Assembly: GCA_946406115.1 (NCBI GenBank)
Contig: OX291543.1
Span: forward strand, 27,120,815 to 27,184,814
Direction: 5' to 3'
DNA length: 64,000 nucleotides
Source of the DNA: Apoda limacodes
Lineage: Eukaryota; Arthropoda; Insecta; Lepidoptera; Limacodidae
Made by a program: the position numbers and the translations under genes. Each line of letters opens with the position of its first letter. Positions within the stretch are counted from its first letter, which is position 1. This document shows, piece by piece, positions 44,901 through 55,700 of the stretch. The notes beneath the pieces were generated by a model. The model saw nothing but the letters and a program-made list of their open reading frames with translations. It had not been told where the DNA came from and did not search any database.

Positions 44901-45915
44901 CTTAGTGGTATATAAAAAAAAAAAAATAGATAACTTTTTATTACGATTAAGAGTTTCCACGGCAATCAATCTTTCAGATACTACTATTTCATCTTCGTGA
45001 TGGTGCACAATAATATTAGACTCGATTTTTGACACCTACAGATAAGTACTTACGATAGTTTTAAAATTATTATTTTGTAAATTAGATTATCTTAATATGA
45101 GTAAATAAATGAAAATTTTTTTTCATCATCATCATCATCCAGCAATAACCCTTTCGTTAACTTTTTTCTACTGTTTATTCTGTGATACATATAAAAATCC
45201 ATAGTTCCACTTCCCAAAGACGAATTTAAACGCTCATTTGCGTGACACTTCGACGTGCGCCAGCAGGCTCTTATGTAACTTAAGTCGTTATCATTGTCGT
45301 TAAGCTGTCTCCACCACTAGACAGCGTCCACTATTGTGCGCCTCTATTTTCATCTTTTTGATCCAACTGTTTCCCGCTATCTTTTACTCACGTCGTAGGT
45401 CCAAATGACGATAAAATACCCCAAAATCTAAATGGGCTAGTAGACCCGAAATATGATCCTGCGACCAGTCCACCGTAGGTAACGTAAACTTACAAAGAAC
45501 AAGTGTCTCAAGTTACCTATCTACCTACTTGTTTTTTTTTTTTTAATACCACCATTTAAGACCTTATATTAAAGAAGGTAATTTAATACTAAGGTAAGTG
45601 TAACCAAGTTACTAAGTCACAAATAACTTAGGCATAAAATATGTTTCGTAAGGAAGCAGCTTGCAGCAGCGTTGTTAATAGAACCATAAAACTATCAATT
45701 AGATATAACACAGAATAGTTATTATATTGTGCCTATAATGTATTTTTTTTAAAAACTGACTTACCACTCATTTTAACACTCCTATCCTTCTTCTTGGCCT
45801 CAAAGGACCCATTATATGTGTCGCCCGTGTCGTGCTGGAAGAAGGCCTTGTCCTTCACCAGTGTCACCTCTTTCTGCTTTTTACTCTCCCTGGTTGTGTC
45901 CGTAGGTTCACTCAT
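35468..45915 (-). CDS. MORN-repeat protein, 194 residues, two coding exons
   Basis: Exons 45915-45765 and 35901-35468 join at phase 1 (AGTG|GTAAGT donor; GAACAG acceptor) and give 195 codons with the stop. The N-terminus is charged (SKKQKEVTLVKDKAFF). MORN-type units follow: GDTYNGSFEA (31-40) with SGPGVYTT (50-57), DGETYSGTWE, then FPDGSIYQGPLKDWRYSGPG and KYNYPDGSVLE. After the repeats comes LKLTDPNNHTWLG and a lysine-rich tail (SPRKDKDDKPQKGRKSFK) ending IKKH. The pattern recalls short MORN proteins such as MORN2, which in animals is linked to testis and phagosome roles, but orthology is not established. MORN repeats are usually membrane-associated or scaffold modules. An in-frame stop lies upstream of the ATG. 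The 9.9-kb intron (35902-45764) is mostly mobile DNA. Confidence 0.88.
35970..36085 (+). repeat. SINE family B tail
   Basis: ATGCGGCGCTGTGTCTAATG then TCCAAAAATATT and (ATTT)n, as at 2010-2045 and 38300-38345. Confidence 0.6.
36165..36450 (+). repeat. Two diverged repeat fragments
   Basis: 36165-36370 has the ATGGTTCATGAGATACAACT, GACGGACGGACGG and TACAGAACCC features of the GGAACCCTAAA-type repeat. 36395-36450 carries AAGGGGTAGACAAAGACCAA, matching the 20.7-kb SINE-like fragment. Confidence 0.45.
38120..38345 (+). mobile_element. tRNA-derived SINE (family B), partial
   Basis: B-box-like GTAGGTTCGATTCCCGCAC at about 38149, an internal duplication of TTAACATTAATTATTTGT-like text, then GCTTTGCTTAGTTTGGGTTC, GGCGGCATTGTGTATAATG and an (ATTT)n tail. 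Within the MORN intron. Confidence 0.65.
39379..40009. mobile_element. Nested inverted-repeat elements (28-bp outer arms, inner CCATAGACATAG arms)
   Basis: Outer arms 39380-39407 and 39981-40008 match inverted at 27 of 28 positions (CCATAGACTTTGAGTTCTGT ...). Inner pair: CTATGTCTATGG at 39629-39640 against CCATAGACATAG at 39843-39854. In the right part GGACAGCGCAA and TTGCGCTGTCC also pair. It reads as two related MITE copies facing each other or one nested in the other. Both contain GACAAAG-type text. No transposase. Confidence 0.65.
40155..40197. repeat. Perfect 17-bp inverted repeat with 9-base loop
   Basis: TGCGGCTCTGACCAGGT (40155-40171) and its exact inverse (40181-40197). It falls in a GC-rich block (40075-40205) inside a minus-strand frame, 40003-40218, that starts MGKKKFWCGSDQV and is not recognised. 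Confidence 0.85.
41010..41764. other. MORN intron: unassigned DNA with two modest reading frames
   Basis: A minus-strand frame at 41073-41366 (VCALQSPTMARYGIATQDRK) and a plus-strand frame to 41760 (PAVGGFLARKTDIERIEIES) look protein-like but are not recognised. They may be mobile-element pieces. Confidence 0.25.
41765..41873 (-). repeat. Jockey 3'-end fragment, heavily 5'-truncated copy
   Basis: On the minus strand ACCCAAGCCGAGGCTCCCCC, then GGGAGCCCTTAAGTGTTGGG, a GGGCTGAGACTGCATAGTCA stretch and an A-rich tail, matching the 3' UTR of the element at 35160-35300. Confidence 0.75.
42289..42769 (+). repeat. Left arm of the fold-back element
   Basis: Inverted copy of 43553-44019. Confidence 0.85.
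43553..44019 (-). repeat. Right arm of the fold-back element
   Basis: Inverted copy of 42289-42769; has TTTCATCGGCCCCTTTTGGA as the inverse of the left-arm text. Confidence 0.85.
44269..44918 (+). pseudogene. Non-LTR retrotransposon 3' part, same family as 17800-18815
   Basis: AGCGATGTTCAGTTCCGAGA, then TGCTTTACAAGTCGCAAGTT, TCGGTTCAACGACGGGCTGT and the tail GGTGACCGCTTACCATCAGG ... CACCTTAGTGGTAT plus poly-A. Closely matches 18200-18800. No intact frame. Sits 250 bp beyond the fold-back element in the MORN intron. Confidence 0.85.
45765..45915 (-). CDS. MORN-repeat protein coding exon 1
   Basis: Residues 1-50 plus the first base of codon 51. Starts MSEPTDTTRESKKQKE; the ATG has A at -3 and an in-frame TGA three codons upstream. 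Donor GAGTG|GTAAGT. Confidence 0.85.
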
Positions 45916-45930
45916 CTTAATTCACCAAGT

Positions 45931-45936
45931 CACGTG
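45931..45936. promoter_or_regulatory. CACGTG E-box just upstream of the MORN start codon
   Basis: A palindromic CACGTG 16 bases upstream of the ATG. It may be in the 5' UTR or the core promoter; binding is not shown. Confidence 0.25.
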
Positions 45937-46199
45937 TTATATTACATCAATAGTAGAATTAAACACAATTATACACTATCTTTTCTCAGGAACTTTGTTC
46001 GCGTGAAGTGACTGCTAAATAATAATAGAAAATTATATTCGCCCTCAACATCGTAATATGATAAATAAACCATATATATCTTATTAAGTTGCAAAACATA
46101 ACAGAACATGTATACCTATTAACAAACAAAAAAAGGTTAGATACCAATTCTTAAGAAGTGGTAGGTGGTTACTACGATGGGGCGGTAGTTGGTTTCATT

Positions 46200-46670
46200 T
46201 AAAGAGCGTTAGATCCGGTCCATCCACTATCCATCATTACAGACCAATCCCTATTCCTCCCCTCCTCTCAGATATGATAAGCTACAAAGATACCTTACAA
46301 AACACGAATTGGTCAATAACTGTCAATACGGCTTTCGCCACGGTGGTCGCTCGACCGCTAAACTACCGTTTCACTCACACTGATGGGTGTGGTGTGGTGC
46401 GTCTCACATACACACTAGCCATTAAGAGTCCGGAGGAGGCATAAGCCTGTAGCCTAGACATAGCGAAGTGCCATCTTACAATCCGCCCGAGGGTCTGTGT
46501 CAATAAGAGACTAGCTTCCTGTCCAGAAAATAACCTTCTAAGTACTTAGGTCATGGTGTCCAACAGATGCATACAAGCTGTGCCTAGTTGACGCGATAGA
46601 GTTGACATTAACGCTGGAGATCCGTAAGGTAAGTGTTGTCTACCATCGTGGCACCAAAAGTAACCCTAGA
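46200..46670 (+). pseudogene. Non-LTR reverse transcriptase remnant
   Basis: With frame changes it reads LVNNCQYGFRHGGRSTAKL (the QxGFRxxxST motif), then SLDIAKCH (for SLDIAKAFD), then DINAGDP-GK-CCLP (for INAGVPQGSVLSP). All three are successive RT motifs. Lies upstream of the MORN gene. Confidence 0.65.
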
Positions 46671-47864
46671 GTGTACACTGTGTGCCATATCAGCAACATA
46701 AAATGCAAGGTTGTTTGGGCCCTACTCTATAGAACATTTTTATAATATATAATGTTAGCCTGAAAGTAAATAAGTCAATATCAACTTTATTACCTTTACT
46801 TGTCCTAATAAGGTCTCGTGTTGTGCTGATTCGTATATTAGGTATATTAATTAATTTAAAACTTCCATTTAACGAAATTAAATTATGAATATTCACTACA
46901 GTAATTTTAGACGTAAATATCCTGTATATGAAATGAGAGCCACGCCATTTTTGCACGCCCGCTGTCTTCGACCGTGACCTAATGTCTATGGTAATTAGGT
47001 CTGACATAATTACGTACGTGATTCTGGCTGTATAAAATGGCACTTACATTTTATTGTTATTGTAGTGTAAAATATGTAATTAGGTAATACTTAATTATAT
47101 GCACAAGTGGGTATAAAGATAATATAATCACTATTGTTAATTTTTTTATAATAATAATGATTTATTGAGAACCCATACAAGAGAGACCAAGGCAGGAAAT
47201 TTCGCTCACGACCCGTGCAGCCACTGATTTACCTAAATTTAGTGTTGCTTATCTATGTTGGTTATATAATAAGGCAGTAATAGCGTGACCCCTGACTCCG
47301 AAACCAGTGAAACTGTATTATTATAAGAGTCAGTGATTGCTCGCACAGAAACAGTTGTAGACTATATGATAAATAAATAAGTATGTGGTTGTAAAAGAAA
47401 TGTATTGCGTGTTAACCCCGTTTAATAAAAAAAAAGGAGAAATATGGTATATTATAGTACTCAAGTATAGATTATAATAAAGGTCAGTACATCATGCGTC
47501 GAAATAAATGTTTTGACGTAAAAAAATATTATATTGTTAAAAATGAACTAAAAAATTAAAATAAACTTATTTTAATTAGAAACAAGCTATTTTCATCACT
47601 ACTTTATAGTCTAACAATTTTAACCTTTGACCGAAATTCAAGCTTTTTTATCTATTATTGTTTATATATATTTCGTAAACACTGCTGAATTGGGGTAGCT
47701 TATATCAAGTAAAAGTAGTGGTTAGTTATATAAATAAATAAATAGTTTCATTTTATAGAATATATTTTAGTTTCATATATATATATTTACGTTTATTATT
47801 AACATTTTAGTATTATGTAAGAGCAAAAATATTATCATAAAGACCAGATTAGGTACCTACATGT

Positions 47865-48085
47865 CACGACAAATCAAACGAGCCCTAACTCGATAGCGCT
47901 GCGTCTTTTCGTAACAGATTTCCTATGGCCACCTCTTGGCTTCATCATCAGACCATGTATATCATCCAAGACCAGAGTACTTCTCACGAAAAAACGAACG
48001 AGCCCAAACTCAATGAAGTTGCGTCGTTACATTACCGAGTCCCTGTACCACCTTCCGACTTTATCATCAGACCCTGTATCTGTCG
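47865..48085 (+). repeat. Tandem repeat, about 1.8 copies of a 120-bp unit
   Basis: Units start CACGACAAATCAAACGAGCC (47865) and CACGAAAAAACGAACGAGCC (47985); both end CATCAGACC(A/C)TGTAT. Confidence 0.8.
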
Positions 48086-48302
48086 GCTATATCATTAAAT
48101 CAGCTTCAGAGTTCAATATATTTGCATTGTCTAATTTCAGTTCAATGGATACCGGGGAGTAAGTCAAATCTTGCAAGCAACATTTAGTATGACCTTACTT
48201 ATTCAGTTAGTTTAGTTCAGAAAATAAGTGCAAAAATGGCGATGATACTGTAGTATAATTTATTTTTCTACGAAGGAGGACATTATTTTTTCACCCTCGG
48301 CT

Positions 48303-48545
48303 GCTCCGTGGCTCTTAGTAGTAGTGATTGCCTGCTTAATCGAGGTTATCGATGGTTATCGAACTAGCACCCCTCTCTATCACCAAGACAAGCATTATTG
48401 TGAGAATATTTTGTTTGTCTTTTATATGGGGTTGTTTCTATGTTTCAAATAAAAGATTATCGCATAGCATTATTCTGCCGTCTGCGTTTTAATCTAGATG
48501 GCGCTGTGTATAACGTACAGGAATATTTATACAATATAAAGTTTG
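48303..48545 (+). mobile_element. tRNA-derived SINE (family B), diverged
   Basis: CTCCGTGGCTCTTAGTAGTA head with an A-box-like start, GATGGTTATCGAACTAGCAC in place of the B-box, and the tail GATGGCGCTGTGTATAACGT. Confidence 0.55.
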
Positions 48546-49662
48546 GGGGAAACTAAAAGTTACTTAAATAAAATTTAAAAAATAACTAAGTCATTTTTAA
48601 TATTGAATTCACAAAACAAAATTTATTACTTCTTGTGCTTTGCACTGGATCACAATAACTGTGTATATACAAAGACTCGCTCAGTCCCACGAAAAATACA
48701 GAAAATAAATACTTAAATAAATGAATGTACAAACAGATTTCTGCTCCAAAATATTTAGATCAAATCATTATCGGTCTATACAATGTAATTTATAATAACA
48801 TTTACAAGTTTAAAAACCTTATCATTTTTATGGTTTAAATAATTGTAAATTATTTAAGCAGTTTGTGAAAAATATATCTAAAATATTTCTTGTACTTTAT
48901 TATCAATCAATATCGTTTTATTTATAATGAAATAAAAAAACACCACCGTACAATAACTTTCGGTTGAACAACTGGTGTTTTTAAAAACATTCATATGTGT
49001 ACATTTAATCGTACAAGTAAAGGAAACTACAAGCTTAAAAATAATAAAAATAAATAGCAATATAATATATTTTAGCATCCTACAAAAGTCGTAAGACGCG
49101 ATAGCACGATAACGAGATCTTAGTGCGAATTGTTAACTGAGGGTGGCTAGCATTTGTATTAAAAAAATATATTGTACACTGAGGCAGATTGTGTTATTTA
49201 TAACAAAATATATACATACAATTTAAACATATCCTAGTGTGTTAAAACTATTTAACATTTCAAAATAATTAAAAAAAAAATCACAAAATTTTCATAACAT
49301 AATTGTAATTTTATATTAAAATACATGATTAATAAGTTAACAACAAAAACCTTTTTTTTTTATTTTGGAATTAGAACAACGAACAAACAGTAATAAAATA
49401 CTGAATAAATATTAATTAGGATTAGTGGTTTAAAATGTATATAGACCACAAGAAAGAAGTCTATGTACAAGTAGAATTTGAACCCACGTTTGTTTTATCA
49501 GAGACTCATTGAGTATCTATTGATTGAACACAACTTTTGTCCATATTGATACATTCTAAGTATATCTACAGAACTTTTATTGCTTACAAAAATATTTTCA
49601 CACAATATAGAAAAATAAGTTCAACAAATCGCACCAAGATCAAATGCCGCGGTATAATATCT

Positions 49663-49792
49663 CTACAATATGATATTTGCGGGGTCTTCGAGGTTATCCT
49701 TGAGGACTTGCATCCACTGCGCTCCCAACGCACCGTCTATTACTCTGTGGTCCGCGGATGCAGTCACTGTTATGAACTTAGCCACCCGGAAG
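49663..49792 (-). CDS. PDH-E2 last coding exon: catalytic motif and C-terminus
   Basis: Residues 418-460 and a TAG stop at 49665-49663. [16 protein letters not shown] holds the catalytic His433 and Asp437; ends PANIIL. Acceptor TTTTTACAG. Confidence 0.96.
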
Positions 49793-52700
49793 CTGTAAAA
49801 ATTAGTTGGTTTTTTTAGGTTCTTTTCTGTTTTTAATTGACACAAACATTTATAGACTGCCTACAAAATCTTGACACACCTCCACTGTACTTCATGAGGC
49901 CTTGTAGTCCAAATAGAAGAACAGTTTTGGATTTTTGTGTAATATTCGCATAGTTTAGTTAATACTATCTTAATAACATTGTCCCAAATCTAGGAAAAGA
50001 GGCAGTGTTAGTGCAACACTGTTTCGATCCTGGGGGTAGTGGAAGAATGCGAAAGCGTGCCCGTGGCAATGTAGACACATAATATGTAGACTTGTGGACA
50101 AACTCTGGCTTTAAGCCCAGTAAGAGTCCGGCATAATCTTCGCACCCAACCCGCGACGCGGAAATATCTATGAGGATTGGATCTGGATGGTTGAACCCCT
50201 AGTTGCACATTTTTTCTAAACTTTTCTGTACTGCAGAGGGCACGTTTAACTGTCGGTCCTGGCTACGTTGTCAAATGACACTAATTGTTAAGACCAGTCA
50301 GAGGCCTTATAGGCGGCTTAAATATTCTGGATAGTTCGTACTGAGCCAGGAGGGTGGACTAAGATGCCTAAGATTCCAGCTCCAAGGAGGCTTTTTGCCC
50401 TGCAATGGGGTGAACGATGGTTGAGGCAGCTTTAGGCAGTGTAGAATAAATTTAAAAAAATAGTCAAAGGTAACATACCCCTGAGGTTCGTTTTTATCTG
50501 GAATGACGAACTCCTGTAGTCCTCCGATGGCAAGTATTAACGACTGGGGCGGGTTTATGATTGCATTGAACATTGTGATACCTGTAATACAAAGTACAAC
50601 AAAGATATGAGTAGATGAAATGAACACAACATTAATTTTTCAAAAGAGTACCTAATTATCAAGTTCCGCAGTACTCATTTTAGTAGACTTTTCTTCTACA
50701 TTGTAAATAATTAACCAAGTTGTAGATGGCATTTCTACTAAAACATGGCGTTTCAAGTAAGTAACTGGTTCAGCTGCTATTTTTGCTGTAAGTTTAGATA
50801 GGTCAAGAAAGTTTAATTTTATGCCGAAATAGGTTTTACCCTCGCTTTGGCCCGCTCTTAATTCCTTTACAAAGGATAATTGATGAAGCAATCTATACCT
50901 CGATATTCAGTTCTGTAGAAACTCTAAAATTTTCAAAGATGAAAAGTAGCACAGGTGCTTCTCCATCTGTTCAATTATCCCTGTGCCAAATTTTAGCATA
51001 ATTAAATGCAACATGACGTGAAGGAATAATAAACAAATTAATTAACTTTCGCTATTATAATATTCATATAGATAAGTGAAGGGAATAAAAGAAATCTCAC
51101 CAAACATCCCCAGATTGGAGACGGTGACAGTGCCACCTTGATACTCCTGTGGCTGCAGTTTGCCTTCCTTCGCCTTTTCGGCTAGTTCCTTCATGCCCTT
51201 TGATAGGTCGATTACGCCTCGGGAGTCCGCGTTAAACAATATAGGCGTAATGAGGCCGGTAGGAGTCGCCACTGCTACACTCACGTCAACGTTTGAGAAT
51301 CTAAAGAATATAAACGAATTATAAAAGAATATACTATGTATTATTTTGTCATTTGGAAAGCAGTCCAGATTAATATGATCTAAAAATGACCGAATGACGT
51401 CATAACCACGGATCCCTGCAGTTAAATCGAAAATAATTTAACTTGAACCAACTCGCTACGAATAACCACAGTTTATAGCAAAGTATTTTGCTTTTTTGTA
51501 TTTGTATGTCAGCTGTCAATGTAAAGTACGGGCGTTCGTCCGGGATAAGAGAAAATCGGCTAGAGATCGGTAACGTGTGAAAGCTACGTTCTGGGCGTAG
51601 GCCCAAAGTCGGTCCCGAAGTATTACAAACCATTTTATAAATAGAACTTTCAGTTTTAATGCAATAAAGTTAATAAAAATTGTAAGTCTACTGACTGATC
51701 TTGAAATAATATCAAAGCAGAAAAATAAGAACTTTCTAAATCGCTCAATAAATACTTGTCTTAATTATAAAATAAATATCACGTAATTAATTAATAATAA
51801 GTCAGCAAGTAACAATTCTACAAATATTTTTTCTAAATGTAACCGTTATTTTAATTACTGTTTCATTAATCAAAGCACTAGCCAAAACAACAATGGCCAG
51901 TTATATTTTATTTTCTGTTTGTAACTGAGCATCAGTTAAAAGACTATAATAAATTCTATAATAACTCTGTTGACGTTTATATAAAAATAAGTTTAGCCCC
52001 ATCATTCGTAAATTTCAAACATGAAAAAATTTTAAAATTTCAACCCACTTACTGTCTTATATAGGTTTCCATCCAATGTGCGTTGACACTTGGTATCCGT
52101 TTGCAGGCCGCCGCCACTGCCTTTATAACAATGTCGTTTACGGATATCTGCAGCAAAAACAAAACATTATAAGGCAAAACTGAATTTCAACACCAATTAA
52201 AATGGATTACTTTATATAATTGCTATAATATAATAGGTTGCTATGTAGTGAAAAAACAGCTCAATGGTATAGTTCACGCCATGTAAGTTGAACTAAAATG
52301 GCGGCCGTCTGCGCAGGTACAGTACGGACAAATGTACTAACGAACCAAAAATGTGTTACTGCGCAGGTTCAACTTACGTGGCGCGATTTATACTGGTTAC
52401 TTTAATTTTATAACTTTTAGGAGAATTTTGAAAAGTTTAGTCTAAAGTCTAAAATATGTAGTCTAGCCTATGTTTAAGCCTTAAACATTGGTATTACAAT
52501 TTAATAATTTGACCAAATTAATCAAAAATAATATACAGAGATAGAAAATAATATGAGATTGCGAATTTTAGTCCAAAACCCGACTAATAAGAAGTAAAAA
52601 AGTTTGCATGTGTAATTAATCAAACTCACCTTTAATCCCACCTTCTGTTTCTCCAGTTTCTCATTGACGAGCTTCCGCATGGCCAACGTCTTCTCCACAT

Positions 52701-55700
52701 TGATCGTCGCGCTTAATTGATAATGAGGTATTGTTTGTTTGGCTTGAGACAGTCTCTTGGCAATGGTTTCCCTCATGCCGGATAGAGGTATGTCCACGAA
52801 TGTGGCACCTGGAGCTGGAGCAGGCGCCGAGGGAGCACCTTGGGGCTGGGAGGCTGCAGATGGGGCGCCTGCGAGATCGCCGCTCTTCAATGAACCATAT
52901 ATACCAGAGCCCTGCCCTGCATCGATGGCAGATTATAATCGCTTATCCCCTTACTTATAAAAAAATTTTTGTTCTGATTTTTATTAATGTTTAACGGCGA
53001 TGATTTACATGACATACGAAAAATATTTCCGAACAAGTTTCTATCAACTTTTTGTTTATAAATAAGGGGTTGAAATATTTCAGCATCAAACTAAAGCTAT
53101 TTGTTTATGTATTTTCAAAACAGTTTCCTCAAAGTACTCAATTTTAATTTATTTTTATTCATTATTGAATAACTGGTGCCTTATTACCCGGTCACTATGA
53201 TCCTTGAAATTTCCTTTGCTTCTTTAAAAGACATTTTAATATTCATTTTAATAATGAAGACCGTTATATAATTAGTTATAAGCTGAAAATAAGAATAAAA
53301 TTAAGTACAATAGGTATTTAAGGAATTAATGCCAATCTAATTCTATAGTTTTTAAAATATCAAGGGTATAAATACAAATTGATATGAAATAAATATCATT
53401 ATCTCAACCTATAAGTAGCAGTAGAAGGTAACCTGTGCCATTTGCATCGAATGGCCTATTAAAATACACATACATGTACGTACAATGGCGAAGTTATATG
53501 GACTGTTACCAAAGTTTGCTTGGACTCACATCGGCAGACTAATATCCATACTATCCCTACTACTATTATCAATTAGAAAGTAACTCTGTCTGTCTGTTAT
53601 CTCTTCACGCTTAAACCGCTGTACCGATAAAGTTGAAATTTGGCATGGAGATAGTCCCGGGAAAAGACAGAGGCTACTTAAAAACGTCAAGTGTGATTCG
53701 GTTTCTATTTCCTATAATTGAGCAGTTGTTAAAATCTTACGCCGATAACTTAATTTAGGGCGGGTGAACCGCAGCAAAATTTAGCGTGAAGATTTGTTTT
53801 ACGGGGAAGGACATAGGCTACTGGAAAACGTTAAGTGTGAGTCGTTTTTTTTTCTATTATTGAAGAGTTGTTCTGTGGTTATCACGTTTGATTAACAAAA
53901 AATCGAATCCGCTACACCAGACTAAACAATCATTTCTTTAATAGTCAGTAGTCGCCTTTGATTAAAGAAAAACCCCAAAATGGCGACGAATCTAAACATA
54001 AAAATTCACATCAGCTTAACTTTCAGAAATTCCACTAATGACTTTCATACTACCAAAATACCACGTACTAACTACAGAACGAGGTGCGCTCCAAGTATAA
54101 TGCAAAAAACTTTTCTGACCCGGCGGTCAAAAATCGAAACTACAGCCACATATTGAAATGGTGTGAACTTACGACACTAGCGACCATCCACTAAAGGTCA
54201 GAAAGTCAAAAAAAGTTTTTTGAACTGTGCTTAGTTACAGAGAAACTGTCTGCAATAAGATAACTCGCGACCAGAAGGTCGAAAGGGCCATGTACAAGTT
54301 GGCATTTACGCGTTTTGTTCAACATAGTGTAAAGCCATTATTCTATATCGTTCGCTTACATACGTTAGGTTAAATTGGTAGAGGTAGGCTAAAGATTTGT
54401 TTTAGTATTTCTAATAAATTCGTTTTTACCATTTTTTGACATATACAATTAAAAATCAAATATATTCAAATTTCAATAACAAAGTACAAGCGTTTTTATT
54501 TGAATGTGTTAGTGTACTCGCGTATTATTCAAAATAGCATGAATTTAGTATGTGTCCATCTGCCACTATCACTGTTTGCAATTTGGTTTTTTCAGCGGGT
54601 TTTGTTTTATTGTGTTTTTATCTCCCGTATTTGTTTATTGCAGTGAGTTTTATTTGTCATAATGGCTTTAATTCATATAGAGTGATGTTTTACTGACAAC
54701 TTGCGGGATCGCAAAACTTCAAAGTAAATGGACAATGTATATCACAGTCATCGCGGAATCAGATAGGTTTTTACCGACTTGAATAAGGGGGCTGACCGGC
54801 TTACATCTGTCATTATTCCACCCCTCGCCGCACATACAGACAAGGCAGTCCAATCAAACACTGGCTGCTCCCGAATAGCCTTATGATAATACATAGGCTA
54901 GTCGGATGCATTCAGCTACTCGTATTGCCGCGCACCGCACCTCACGACTAGACGCTTTCGATGACGGACTACATTAATGGAATGTTTTTTAGTGTGTCGC
55001 TACTGCACATGAGTACAATAATAACTCACTGCAGTAAAGAAAAAAAAACTTCTTGCCAGGAACTAGCTGGCACAGCAACAAAATACCACGTAGAAATCAA
55101 ATAAAAATATAAAACAATGATTTAATGCAACTAACCTCCTAGTCGAATATTCTTAATCTCAGCAAGCCTCCTTGCGAAGGGACTGGCGTATACTCTGCCG
55201 CCAGGGGTAGCTGCGGCAGGTGTGGGAGCGCCCGTAGAAGGTGGGGCGGTAGCTGCGGGGGCGGCAGCTGCGGGGGCGGGAGCGGGGGCGGGGGCGGCCC
55301 CTGGTGCTGTTAAAGACAACCTCAGATAAATAAGTTCAATGCACAAAGCTAGGAAGCAAAACTACATAAAGAATAAAATTAAAAACCGTTTCTTCTGTTT
55401 TTTAGTATTAATTTATTTAAAAACATATCACAATTAAAAGTCACACTATCACAACTAATTACTGGAAATGCTCCTTTCTACATGTATTAGTTTTGTATTT
55501 TCATATAAATATCTTAATTTAAATGTTATAAAGTTTATAGAAAAGATGAGAATTTTAAAATTTATCGATTGTGAAGTAATAAATAATAATGTAGTTTCAA
55601 AATTCTAATTTATGAGTGATTGAAGTAGGTATGATCATGTATCCACTCCTACATAGATAGACTTTTATGTTTAAAACTCATCTTTTGCTGCAAAGTTAGG

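Larger units (their letters stand above)
46671..49662. other. Intergenic between MORN and PDH-E2 genes, including the E2 3' UTR
   Basis: AT-rich. The E2 3' UTR must start at 49662 and extend left; several minus-strand AATAAA hexamers (TTTATT on plus, e.g. near 48630 and 48895-48925) could end it. Repeats listed separately lie here. A minus-strand frame at 46690-47043 is not recognised. Confidence 0.4.

Noticed and set aside
50652..50891. 79-codon minus-strand frame ([20 protein letters not shown]) in a PDH-E2 intron
   Set aside because: The flanking E2 exons join in frame without it and it matches no part of E2. No splice sites tie it to a gene; may be a mobile-element piece, unproven.
52731..52994. 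Plus-strand frames over the PDH-E2 linker exon
   Set aside because: Shadows of the Ala/Pro-rich minus-strand exon.
54103..54222. Inverted AAAAAACTTTTCTGACC pair as a MITE
   Set aside because: The arms pair only with a large bulge and no target duplication is visible.
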